This document shows, one piece after another, positions 1 through 8,501 of a DNA stretch of 13,230 nucleotides. Location of the stretch: the NCBI GenBank assembly GCA_024196135.1, contig JAMQCK010000991.1:1-13230 (forward strand), read 5' to 3'. Position 1 is the stretch's first letter. Each line of letters starts with the position of its first letter. The position numbers were made by a program, and so were the translations under genes. The notes below the pieces were generated by a model. It worked only from the letters and a program-made list of their open reading frames with translations. It was not told where the DNA came from and searched no databases. This stretch comes from Pleurotus ostreatus/Saccharomyces cerevisiae fusant. Taxonomy: Eukaryota > Opisthokonta.

Positions 1-187
1 GGGGCACAGGACGCACGTTCAGAAAGGAGGTGACATCGTAGACCTTATTCTTGATGATCACCCAGCACGACCTGCAAGCGAGGAGAAGGGAAGGGGGAAC
101 GTGTCAGTTCAGCATCCCCCACCAGCAGGCGGGTCGCACGCACTCCCGCGTGTTATGTTTCTTCACTTCCTCTAGCGTCCAGCTCAT
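1..187 (-). CDS. Cytochrome b5-type haem-binding domain protein, 5' end only (partial)
   Basis: Two spliced exons are visible on the minus strand: 187-144 (44 bp, phase 2) and 71-17 (55 bp), separated by an intron at 143-72 that starts GTGCGT, has a CTGAC branch site and ends TTGCAG. A second donor, GTGCGT, begins at 16 and the gene leaves the window. The 33 residues begin MSWTLEEVKKHNT and continue RESCWVIIKNKVYDVTSFLN. This is the classic N-terminal half of a cytochrome b5 domain (TLEEV, HNT, SCWV, KVYDVTxFL), just before the place where the haem ligand motif HPGG is expected, which would lie in the next exon. The start ATG at 187-185 has an A at -3. The domain binds haem b and passes electrons. 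The parent enzyme could be a cytochrome b2-type L-lactate dehydrogenase, a free cytochrome b5 or another fusion. The b2 type is my guess from the domain beginning at residue 2, but the window does not decide it. It is transcribed divergently from the kinase gene at 934. Confidence 0.85.
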
Positions 188-260
188 GATGGTCGTGTCG
201 TCGGCCGTGTCGTGCAAGAAGTGCAGAAACACAAGAAACAGTCGCGCCAGCCTATCTAGC

Positions 261-325
261 CAGCGGTCTCAAGAAAGCAGTCCAGCGGTCCAAGAAAGCA
301 GTCCAGCGGTCGCAAGAAAGCGGTC
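261..325. repeat. Three-copy 21-22 bp imperfect tandem repeat
   Basis: The unit CAGCGGTCTCAAGAAAGCAG (followed by TC) occurs at 261-282, with near-identical copies at 283-303 (one base shorter) and 304-325 (two changes). The array lies about 75-140 bp upstream of the minus-strand cytochrome b5-domain start codon, so it falls in that gene's leader or proximal promoter. Read on that gene's strand each copy contains the pyrimidine run GCTTTCTTG. Confidence 0.85.
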
Positions 326-491
326 CAGGGAACGGGAAAGAGAAGGGGCCGACGAAGGCGCGGCATCCGCTGCATCTCCCCGCATGGTTGGGGAACTCGT
401 CTAAGCCCCGGACCGCGGCCCGTCATTCGTTGTCGGCCCGCTCCGAGTCCGGGCCAATGAAAGTGGCAATATTCGACCGTCTTGGACTCTA

Positions 492-511
492 CGACTGAAT
501 GCGACTGAATG
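492..511. repeat. Two-copy 10-bp tandem repeat
   Basis: CGACTGAATG is repeated head to tail at 492-501 and 502-511. It is short and may be chance or slippage. No function is evident. Confidence 0.6.
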
Positions 512-933
512 AGCTTGAAAATAGCTCTGAGTATGACTGACAGAATCTGTCGAGGGTCCTGTATGTTGCTTTTCCTCCGGCTTCATGTTCATGACTGCAA
601 ATTCAGTTGTAAGCGCAATCATTGCTGACCTTCGCGACGCTCCCATCTACTCTTCTATACTTTATCAAGCCTGTGCAGTGTAATTTTGCATGGAATGTCC
701 TTAAGCTGCTGCCAAACCAGGAGGGACCACGCGCCACCGTGGATGGCCCGCTCGGACACCATCCGGGCCGACTTCCGCAGGCATCAAATAGGCCGGGCAG
801 CGGGCCCTTGCGCGTCCATTGTTCTTGTCCTCAACCCTCATAGACCTTTCTCATCCTCCGCAGTACCTCCTGCTCAGCCTGCTTCATCCTTGCCTACTCG
901 ATCAGCTGCTCAGAAGACATACACTGTGGCACC

Positions 934-3498
934 ATGCCCGCGCCAACTCACGCAGTCTCCGTCGAGGGCTTCTGGCAGACTTACATCGAACCTCTTGGCT
1001 ACGAACGGGTCTCTCCTCAAGACATGAACTACCTACTCAAGCACCTGAAATCCGAAGGGCTCATAGAAGGCAGAAACTGGAATGGCTTGGAGACACAAGA
1101 GGTGCTCACGATGTCCGATAGCGCATACAAGGCATCTCTCGTCAAGGTCGTCAACGCCGTGCTGAGTGCTGCTGCTACATGCCCCTCCGGCCGCTTCTCG
1201 CGTGACAAAAGGACGACTCTATTCGAGAGCCGATCTCAGTATGAAGAGTTGCTAGAGGTACCCGGTGCCGGCGCCTATGATCCCGAGACTTTCCATTTCG
1301 ACGCTCTTCATCACCTATGCAAGTCCACCTACGTGCCCGGTGCTCGTGCGGGGAATGCCTGTTGCAATCGCATGCGGTCTCGGAGGCACAGGCGCCTCGT
1401 CAACACGGCCGACGTCGTGTCATCATGGCTCATCAAAGCCAGGCGCGTAAGCGGTTACATTGACGCGAGCGTGAGTGCGAGCGACAGTTGTGGACCTCCT
1501 TGATTCTGACAACTTGATAATACAGTATAAGTCCTGCGCCGCTGCGGGTCAGTACCTCTGCGCCGACATTCGTCGGAAATTCCACTTTGCTATCACCGTC
1601 GAGGGCTCGCAGGCGCGTCTTTGGTGCCACTCTCGCTCGCTCTCGGTCGTGACCAATGCATTTGACATTCATGCGGTGCGTGGTCATCTCGTTCACACAT
1701 CGCTATCGACTGAGGAACTCTAGAGCAAGGAAGAATTGATTCAATGGATCCTGTTCGTATCCTTCGCCACCGAACACCAACTCGGCTTCGATCAAACCGC
1801 CACCCGCGTCGTCGACAAGAGGAAGCGGTGGCAATACCAGTTCGATATCCCTCACGACGACAATACTGTCCGCACGTATCAGACCGTTGACACCCTCTAT
1901 GAGAGCTGTACGTCGTCGCTCGGGCACGGCGCCGTGCGGGTCTTCAAGGTCAGACGCGTGACGAACAGGGGCAAGGCCGACTCGTTCTCCAAACAGGACA
2001 AGCAGGTGTATGTGCTGCGCGACTGCTGGCTCTTGGATGACGAAGGCATCGATCTGGAGACGGAAACCCAACAAGCTCTGAAGCTCGCCCTCGAGGCATG
2101 CACCCAGTCGAAAGAGGAGGCGGAAGACGTCTCTCGGTATTTGATGCAAATCGACGCCGACGGCATCGTCGAGAAGGAAGAGCTCAAGATACTGGGTCGC
2201 AAGCATCGTCGGACGCTGTTCCGACATGTCTGTACCGATCTGTACAAGGTTCACGATCCTGCGATCTTCTTTTTCGCCCTCGATAAGGCTGTATTCGGTA
2301 CTTGTTTTCGTCCTTCACGAGGTCCACGAAGACTGATATCTTCTCTCCTCGCAGTACTCGACTGGTTCCGTCGCATTGGCTGGATGCATCGCGATGTCAG
2401 CCCGGGGAATATCATGGTACGACGCCTATCCGGGTCGTCTGTCGGGCCTTTATGTCAGCGCTATACGGCACATCTCGCTGACCTCGAGTGGTGTCGAGAA
2501 TACTCGGAGATTTCTCCGCGCGAGTTCGTAGCGGTACGCCACATATCCCTCATCTCGTGTCATGCTCCATGCACTCATTGCAACAAAAACAGGGAACAAT
2601 GAGATACATGGCCTTCGAAGCACTGAATGGCAGGCACATGTTCACTCAGGGAAGCAAGAAAATCAAGCTGGCCGACACGTATTTCGTGCAAAACCCTCTC
2701 CATGATCTCGAGTCTACCCTCTGGATGGCCCTCGAGTTCTCAATGTGCTACGTGCCTCGCCGACTGCTCTCGACGAAGTTTTGTGAAGACCTCTCCTCGA
2801 CGTTAGTGTTGCTGGAGCGCCGATGCAATGGTCTGTTCCCCCATTCGACGCCAGCGACATGGGAGCGGACCATGTTTCTGTTGAAGGCTCCCTCATGGAA
2901 GGAGGTCGAGTCGTTGCTTCGCAAAATCCATGGTGACGACTCCCCTCTGGTCAGACTTCCAAGCCTTCTCATCGATCTCACGGACGTTTTTGAGGCCGTG
3001 GAGAAGCGGATTGACTATGATGGTTATCAGTTCGACGACGATGGTGCTCAGAAGCGCATGCCGAAGGAACTGTTCGACGAGCATGCGAAGATCTACGACG
3101 ACGTGCGCGCGGTCTTCCAGGCAATATCGCGGTACTACGCCGACCTCGAGGGTCAGGACGCCTTCGTGCCGCTCGGGCAAGTCGACCTTTGCACGGGCGA
3201 GGTATATGCAGAGCCTGACCCAGCGCCTTCCGAGGGCTCTGCATCCGAGGCTATGGACGTTGACGAGGAAGAGAAAGACGAGGGTCGGGACGAGCAGAAG
3301 AAACATCAGCCGAGGACGGCGAAGCGCAAAGCACTAGATGAGGAAGCAGTTCCGCCATGTCGCCCGAAGCGCTTGCGGACTATGGCACCGCCTGACGCCC
3401 CGCCCCAAACGCATAAGCGGGCAAAGGTCAACCAAGCGGAAAGCGGCCGGCAGGCGCTTCGTCGGTCCGCACGTTTAGTGGCACGAAACAATAGATGA
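934..3498 (+). CDS. FunK1-like fungal protein kinase (Pkinase_fungal family), five exons
   Basis: Proposed exons are 934-1470, 1526-1675, 1724-2297, 2355-2533 and 2593-3498, giving 781 aa. Introns of 55, 48, 57 and 59 bp carry GTGAGT, GTGCGT and GTAC donors. The kinase core is clear: catalytic loop WMHRDVSPGNIM at residues 430-441 (HRD plus metal-binding Asn), LADLEW at 461-466 in the DFG position, and GTMRYMAFEAL from 481 as the P+1/APE-like segment. Upstream, ADIRRKFHFAI and QARLWCHSRS match the family's N-terminal half, and VYVLRDCWLL occupies the family's usual lysine-containing VLKDxW site, here with Arg. These kinases are expanded in mushroom-forming fungi; substrates are mostly unknown. 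The tail (about 590-781) is acidic, then very basic (AKRKALDEE, RPKRLRT, THKRAKVN, RRSARLVARN), suggesting nuclear targeting. The start at 934 has ACC before the ATG and follows a CT-rich leader. Residues about 108-165 look atypical, so the first exon may hide another intron. Family call is firm; exact exon 1 is not. Confidence 0.88.
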
Positions 3499-3892
3499 AC
3501 TGACTACTGTAGTGCTGGACATGGCGAGAAGGCATCGCCGAGCGATAGTATCGGTAGGCACACATCGTAGATAGACCATTTGTGTACTCTACCCAAGGAC
3601 GTATTGACTGGATCCTCCAGCCAGATCTAAGCGCTTACCCGCTCTCAATGCAGGTCATCCTGAAGTTCAACCGCGTGACCACATAACACTATCCCGTGAT
3701 CGTGGAATGATCAATGTTGAGCGCGTGTGACAGACGTTGACGCGTGCCAGCTGCCGCATACGACGGCGCAGACCGGATCGGCAGACTGAAGCGCTAAGGT
3801 GAATTGGCGAGACCCAGGTGAGACGAGGCCGAATATCCAGGCGCGAGATATGGCGGGGAAACAGCAACCAAGCTCGGAGCCCCACATTAGCG

Positions 3893-3898
3893 CACGTG
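3893..3898. promoter_or_regulatory. CACGTG palindrome (bHLH-type candidate site)
   Basis: A perfect CACGTG lies 140 bp upstream of the start codon at 4038. This is the core bound by fungal bHLH factors such as Cbf1/Pho4 relatives. Occupancy is inferred only. Confidence 0.4.
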
Positions 3899-3911
3899 AA
3901 ATGACAAACTT

Positions 3912-3931
3912 ATGTCACGAAGCAGTGACAT
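3912..3931. promoter_or_regulatory. Inverted repeat ATGTCAC-N6-GTGACAT, candidate operator
   Basis: Two perfect 7-bp arms (3912-3918 and 3925-3931) are separated by GAAGCA. The element is 106 bp upstream of the orphan gene start and 14 bp after a CACGTG, where a transcription-factor dimer site would be plausible. No family is assigned. Confidence 0.45.
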
Positions 3932-4037
3932 TAGGTAGCTTGCCTCTTCCCATAAAGGTCGCGCTTTCGCTTGCTTCTTGCCTTCGCCGCTGCACTTGTC
4001 GCACCCATACAACCACCGTCGAGATTAATCCGCATCG

Positions 4038-5174
4038 ATGGATTCACTGCTATTCGCCGAAAGCTCTCGCAGGAGATCCCAATCGGCCTCGCCATCTGGC
4101 CATCTCGCCGCACACAAAAATGCCGAGCAGCCATCGCTGGCGCCAGGGCGATTCGACCGTGCATCATTGGTATCGGGCAAGTGGAACGTGAACTCGTGGC
4201 GCAAGGGGACAAAGCGCAAGCAGGGCCTCTTGGTACGTCCCCTGCTCCCTCCCACTGGCGGGATGTACTGATGTCCACTTCAGAGCCCGACCCCAGACTT
4301 GAGAGCCCCGCCTCCATCGCTAGCATCGTCTGGACGCTTTATTAGGCCCTCGCTAGCGACGTCTGCTGCCGACTTCCAGCTGGGAGGATCGGCGGTTGCG
4401 CGATCGCGCACGCGCACCAATGGGTCAGCGACCATAGACAGCGAGTGCGAGATGCTCAGCGAGCCAGACTTGAGCCGCCTCCGATCCGAGGCCTACTCCG
4501 ACCTGCACCGCAGTGTCGCCGAGAGCAACGAGCGCTTCGTGCAGCGCATGCGCGAGCTCGAGCAGCTGAGGACCATCCCTCCTCTCAACGCACCATCTCC
4601 TGTCGTCGAGCCTCGCCACCGCGAACGCAAACGCGCCTGCCATTTCTCAACGCGTCATACCTTCTCTGCGGATCTCTCTGACGATGATGACGACGTGCTT
4701 GTACACAGCGGCGAGAGAGCGGACATGTTCGGCGGAAACCCGCGGAGGAAGCGTATGCGAGCTTCATCTCCCAGTGGAACATCCCCGGAGAGGAGCAGCG
4801 GATACTCCTCACCGGCCGCGCCTTCCTGCGACAATTCCTCCGCCTTCCCGTCAGAGGACGAGGACGACGACATCGAAATCGACGTCGGTACGGCGTGCTC
4901 GACGCTGCCTGGGCTCTCCAGCGCAGAGACGATGCCTGGCCTCTCCAGCACGGATGTCGAGACGGAATCGTCTTCGTCGCTGCGATCGTCGGCGTCATCG
5001 ATCCGATCCTCCCCGCCCGCCGAATGTCAGCCGCTCCCCTCGACGCGATCCGAGAAGGCGCTCGCTGCGCTCACACTGGCCATGGAGCACGGCATCGGTG
5101 TCGCGGACTACGCGGCGCTGCGCGATATCTCCGAGGGAGAGCGCGATCCCTACGGCGACAGCTACTGGGGGTGA
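4038..5174 (+). CDS. Low-complexity, probably nuclear protein of unknown function, two exons
   Basis: Exons 4038-4232 and 4284-5174 join in phase 0 across a 51-bp intron (donor GTACGT, CTGAT branch site, acceptor TTCAG), giving 361 aa. I do not recognise the family. The sequence is Ser/Pro/Arg-rich and mostly disordered. Visible parts are an N-terminal segment with SGKWNVNSWRKGTKRKQG (about 46-63), a likely amphipathic helix at 122-161 (SEPDLSRLRSEAYSDLHRSV, then SNERFVQRMRELEQLR), basic clusters RHRERKR (175-181) and PRRKRMR (218-224) that could be nuclear localisation signals, acidic runs DDDDD (198-202) and EDEDDDIEID (256-265), a duplicated PGLSS, Ser-rich stretches, and an ordered-looking C-terminal block (324-361) ending GERDPYGDSYWG. 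The ATG at 4038 is chosen because an in-frame TAA lies 12 bases upstream. The context around it (T at -3) is weak. Codon use with many C/G third positions and the clean splice support a real gene. Confidence 0.75.
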
Positions 5175-5620
5175 GCGTGCTCCTATAGGTGATCCCGCTT
5201 CCCGAGGGTGAATGCACTTCCTGAGGGCGAACGGGTTTCCTGGAGCCGAAGGTACTCGCCAAAAGGAGCCCCACTCGCCCTCGTACCAATTCTCTTGCTT
5301 CAGGTGAAGGCGGACGCACACATGCGCCGCTGCTCCCTACCCGACCCGGTCCCCATGATCCATGGAAAACATTCGGCATGTATAAACACTGCCTGGACAA
5401 GGATACTGCTTCCGCTCCCGATTCTCAGTGGTTCGTGGTCTATATCACCGGAAAATTGCTTGCTTGCATTGTACAGTATATGTTATCATCGCATTTGGTC
5501 TGTCCATCGCCTTCGGTCCGTCCACACACATCTTCACATAACCAACGCTGTCGCCTCCGCGATGTGCGCCCACATACATACGGAACACTGCTTCTACCAT
5601 CCATCCGCACAAACTTATTG

Positions 5621-5650
5621 CATCCATCCATCCATACAAACATACATACC
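5621..5650. repeat. CATC/CATA tetranucleotide microsatellite
   Basis: Consecutive CATC units pass into CATA-type units across about 30 bp, with related CCATCC sequence from 5598. This is simple-sequence slippage in a 3' intergenic region. Confidence 0.7.
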
Positions 5651-5793
5651 GTTGTCGACGCGCCTCTATGCGCGCCGCCGTCTTTACTGTACCTACCTGC
5701 TCGGTGTAATGCGTCGTTGTTGTTGTCGTACGGTACTTTTCGGGGAAGAATCGGGAGGTGATTGCTGGTGCTCGATTTGCGATGATGAAGGGT

Positions 5794-5871
5794 CCAAGAA
5801 ATGTGCGTAGTAGTGTGATGCGTGTAGTGATGTGGTGCGTCCAAGAAATGTAAGTGTTGTACCAAGAAATG
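5794..5871. repeat. Three dispersed copies of CCAAGAAATG
   Basis: The 10-mer is at 5794-5803, 5841-5850 and 5862-5871, the first two preceded by GT (GTCCAAGAAATG). It sits among GTAGTGTGATG-like degenerate repeats, suggesting decayed tandem duplication in the non-coding interval. Confidence 0.6.
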
Positions 5872-5996
5872 CAGGAGTAGAGTGTCACGAAAGCATCGTC
5901 CGTCTTCCCGATGCCCAATCCCTTCTCACCCAACGACTAGGCCCAGCAGCTCATCCCTCCTCCTACTACAACTCTCATCCTCCGATCCCACCTCCC

Positions 5997-7670
5997 TCAT
6001 CCCTCCGACCCCACCTCGCTCGCTCTTGCAGCCATCTCCGCCGCCCTCCTTGCACGCCTCGCCTGCTTGCGCGCCCTCCGCTCATCCGCCTCCTCTTGCA
6101 GCTCTGCCAGCTCGGCGCGCAGGCGCTCGGCCTCGCGCTCGACGGTGCAGCGGAGGGAGATCTCGGTCGAGAGCTGCTCTTCGAGCCGTCGGCGCGCGAT
6201 GGACTCGAGGGCGAGGGTGTGGTGCATGTCTGGGTGGGTTGGAATTAGCGGGTGGGTAGGGTGAGATGGGCGACAGGGATTTGGGGGAGGGGGGAGAAGG
6301 AGGATCTCAAAAGTGAAGCGAAAGGAAAGAGGATAGCACTCACGATGGATGATATGCCGCGCGCCGGAGGTGAGGAAGCCGTCATACTCGGGAAGTAGCA
6401 TCGCAAAGTCGAGCGCGAAGTCATTCAGATGGGCAGTGTCCAGACTGCTTTCTGTCTTGGCTTTCTGCAAAGGACGAGAAGCAAGACGCGTCTTCGCTGT
6501 GGGTGGGCGAGTCGCTGTTTTTGACGAAGGCACGTATTCCTCAAGCGGAGGGGGTAACGGGACCTTCGGAATATGCGCAACCGTAGGTGTGTGCGCGCTA
6601 GCAGGGCCGAAGGGTGTCGGTGCAAGTGATGCAGCGGCCGGCGGCTGGGTTCGTGGGTACTCGGCATGGCTGCTTGCAGGAGGAGTCGGAGGCAGAACGA
6701 GAGGAGGAGGTAGAAGCGCAGGTTGCTGCCAAATCGGAGGTGCAGCGGCAGGGACTGTGCGAGCGAATGGCTCACATCCTTGCTCATCGTTCTCGGCCAA
6801 GATTGTAGCTTGCGTGGGCGTCAGGTCGATCTGCGTAGCCAGAGATACGCGGGGCGTGCTCATCACTGCCTCGCTCGTAGGTCCTGTCGTTTCGCGAGGC
6901 TGTATGTCTGACTCTTGCCGCCCCATCGGTGCACTGATCGGTTCAGCTGAGAGCGGGGTTCCCCTCGATTCCTCCGTAGGGTGATCTGGGGCAGTCTGTC
7001 CCAATTCTTGGTCATATGGGGCTTCAAGTTCTGTCACCGGGGTGCTATCCTCAGCTGTTTCTCGGGGACTGGACGCCGCGTATAAGGGAGGTTGTTCATC
7101 CACCGGACTGACGCTCCCCGTCCGGAATCGGCTGCGGGGCGGGAGGCGCTTTGGCTTGGGTGCGATGTCGAGTTGGGACAAACGATTGGTAGGTGAGGAA
7201 CCGGATATGGCTATGCGTGATGCGTTCAGATGGCAACCAATTTGGGGGAGGAGGATCACTCACAAGCACGCCGCCCGCGCTTTGGCGTTGGTTTCTGCGA
7301 GTCCTTCCCTGCCTTCGAGGTCATTCTGGGCGCAGCAGATGCATTGCATGGTGTCCCCTTGCTCTTCCCGGCCCTCGCAGGCGACTTTCCGGTCCTCGAT
7401 CTCGTTTGTCTGGCCTCCACAGAGGACGCCGGCTCGTATTCTGCAGACGATCGCTTAGCCGTGCACTGCGAACTGAGCAACCACCTACGCACTCTGTCGC
7501 TTCCGCGCTGGTAGAGGGGGCACCTCAACATAATCTATCCAAGAGCTTAGATACCTCGGGACAACTCGTGTTCGCTAGCACTCACCAAGTACAAGGGAAA
7601 GCTTCCGCTTATTCTGAGGTGCGGGGACGCTGGACGCGCGTCGCTTGCGCGCGCTCCCTTCCATAGTCAT
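5997..7670 (-). CDS. Orphan disordered protein with C-terminal coiled coil, five exons
   Basis: Minus-strand exons are 7670-7586, 7534-7493, 7440-7264, 7210-6344 and 6229-5997, giving 467 aa. All four introns interrupt after the first codon base; they measure 51, 52, 53 and 114 bp, with donors GTGAGT, GTGCGT, GTGAGT, GTGAGT and CTAAG/CTGAA/CTAAT branch-like sites. Exon 2 is only 42 bp. I do not recognise the family. The N-terminus is basic (MTMEGSARKRRASS, NKRKLS, then LDYVEVPPLPARKRQK near 28-43, TPKRGRRAS near 96-102), suggesting nuclear entry. Residues 103-250 are acidic/Pro/Thr-rich and disordered, 255-325 strongly proline-rich. An ordered-looking block at 363-390 (HLNDFALDFAMLLPEYDGFL, then TSGARHIIH) leads into a charged coiled coil at about 391-450 (LESIARRRLEEQLSTEISLR, later LRAELAELQEEADERRARK), followed by an Arg/Ala-rich end. 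A second in-frame ATG at 7664 is an alternative start. A scaffold or chromatin-associated role is possible but unproven. Confidence 0.8.
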
Positions 7671-7947
7671 GCGCCCCGGCGTGTGTCCCTTGAAGTTTCA
7701 AGTGAGCTCAGGGGAGGTTCGCCGTGGAGAGCGTTGAGAAGACGAGTGAATGCAAGAGGTACGGAAGCCCGATCATACATCGTGCATGTCAATACGGCCC
7801 GGGATCCGATGACCTCATGGGGAGCAATATCGAGCAGCGCACATCGGTCGATTTTCTGGGGAAGGTTGTAGCAGAGTCATGGCATGGAACGCGCCTTGTA
7901 GGATAAAGGCCTCGGACGCAATGTTTACCTGCCATTTGCGTGACTTT

Positions 7948-7964
7948 CACGTGCATCTCACGTG
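7948..7964. promoter_or_regulatory. Tandem CACGTG pair, 11-bp spacing
   Basis: Two perfect CACGTG palindromes start at 7948 and 7959, both followed by CA (CACGTGCA). The 11-bp start-to-start distance is about one helical turn, so two bHLH dimers could bind the same face. They lie about 280-295 bp upstream of the minus-strand start at 7670. Confidence 0.5.
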
Positions 7965-8501
7965 CAGGATGTTCGTCTTTCGCAGATGGTTGATGCTCAG
8001 CATGCAAGGATTGAAGATCACAAAATATTAAGAATAATGATAGCACAATGGCTTCCGGAGACTAGCCTGTATTACAGTACGCGCTTTCCGCGCGAGCGCC
8101 ATATAAGTAGGTGCATTTCTTCAACTGATGAAAAGCGTCGACTCGGCGTGCTTCGGACAACGCCTCTGTCAGGGGTTAGATTTCAAATCAAGTCGTCCTT
8201 TTGTCCATCGTGAGACGGTCGGACGCGCTTGCGACAGCAGCCTTGATGACGGCGCCGAAGACTTCGACTAGAGCCGTCAAGATCGCGCTGTCGGTTTTCA
8301 TGTTTTCCTAAGGTTTCAGCAGCTCTTATTGAATATTGTCATCGTAGCCATCGTAGTCCAGCGGCTTGATTGCGAGCGACGCCTAAGGGACCCCCCGAGC
8401 TTGCGAGGGAGGGAAAGGCGGAGCGAGCAACACTGACTAACCCGCGAGGATAGGGCTGCCTCCCCGACCAAACAAGTACAAAAAGTGGTTATCGCGAAAA
8501 G

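Larger units (their letters stand above)
188..933. other. Divergent intergenic region between the cytochrome b5-domain gene and the FunK1-like kinase
   Basis: No convincing coding sequence was found in these 746 bp. Open frames here lack family resemblance and run through repeats. The region must hold promoters and leaders for both flanking genes. Visible elements are a three-copy repeat at 261-325, a CCAAT box at 454-458, a 10-bp tandem repeat CGACTGAATG at 492-511, and a pyrimidine-rich stretch at about 841-900 just before the kinase start, a common feature of highly transcribed basidiomycete promoters. Confidence 0.6.
3499..4037. other. Intergenic region between the kinase and the 361-aa orphan gene
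   Basis: No gene is supported in these 539 bp. It should contain the kinase 3' end and the promoter and leader of the downstream gene. Its right end holds a CACGTG site (3893-3898), an inverted repeat (3912-3931) and a CT-rich tract at about 3943-3990, consistent with a promoter lying within about 150 bp of the ATG at 4038. Confidence 0.6.
5175..5996. other. Non-coding region between two convergent genes
   Basis: These 822 bp separate the stop codons of the 361-aa and 467-aa genes, so they hold two 3' ends and no expected promoter. A long open frame at 5208-5810 is rejected because it runs through microsatellite and has no recognisable protein character. A strong acceptor-like sequence (CTCTTGCTTCAG) ends at 5303. 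Paired with the GTGAGC at 5171 it would make a 133-bp intron that keeps the stop codon unchanged. Confidence 0.6.

Noticed and set aside
51..404. 117-residue plus-strand open frame near the left edge
   Set aside because: It overlaps the cytochrome b5-domain exons on the opposite strand and runs through the 22-bp repeat array; its sequence is low complexity.
2893..3306. 137-residue minus-strand open frame inside the kinase
   Set aside because: It is a shadow of the last kinase exon, whose plus-strand reading has family resemblance.
3799..4345. Several overlapping frames of about 120-130 residues on both strands
   Set aside because: They disagree with the spliced 361-aa gene, cross its promoter or intron and have no recognisable protein character.
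5208..5933. 200-residue plus-strand and 162-residue minus-strand open frames
   Set aside because: Both pass through the CATC/CATA microsatellite, have Cys/His/Ser-rich chance composition and lie between two convergent 3' ends.
6349..6984. 211-residue plus-strand open frame, Gly/Ala-rich
   Set aside because: Antisense shadow of the proline-rich exon of the 467-aa minus-strand gene; glycine richness is simply the complement of proline codons.
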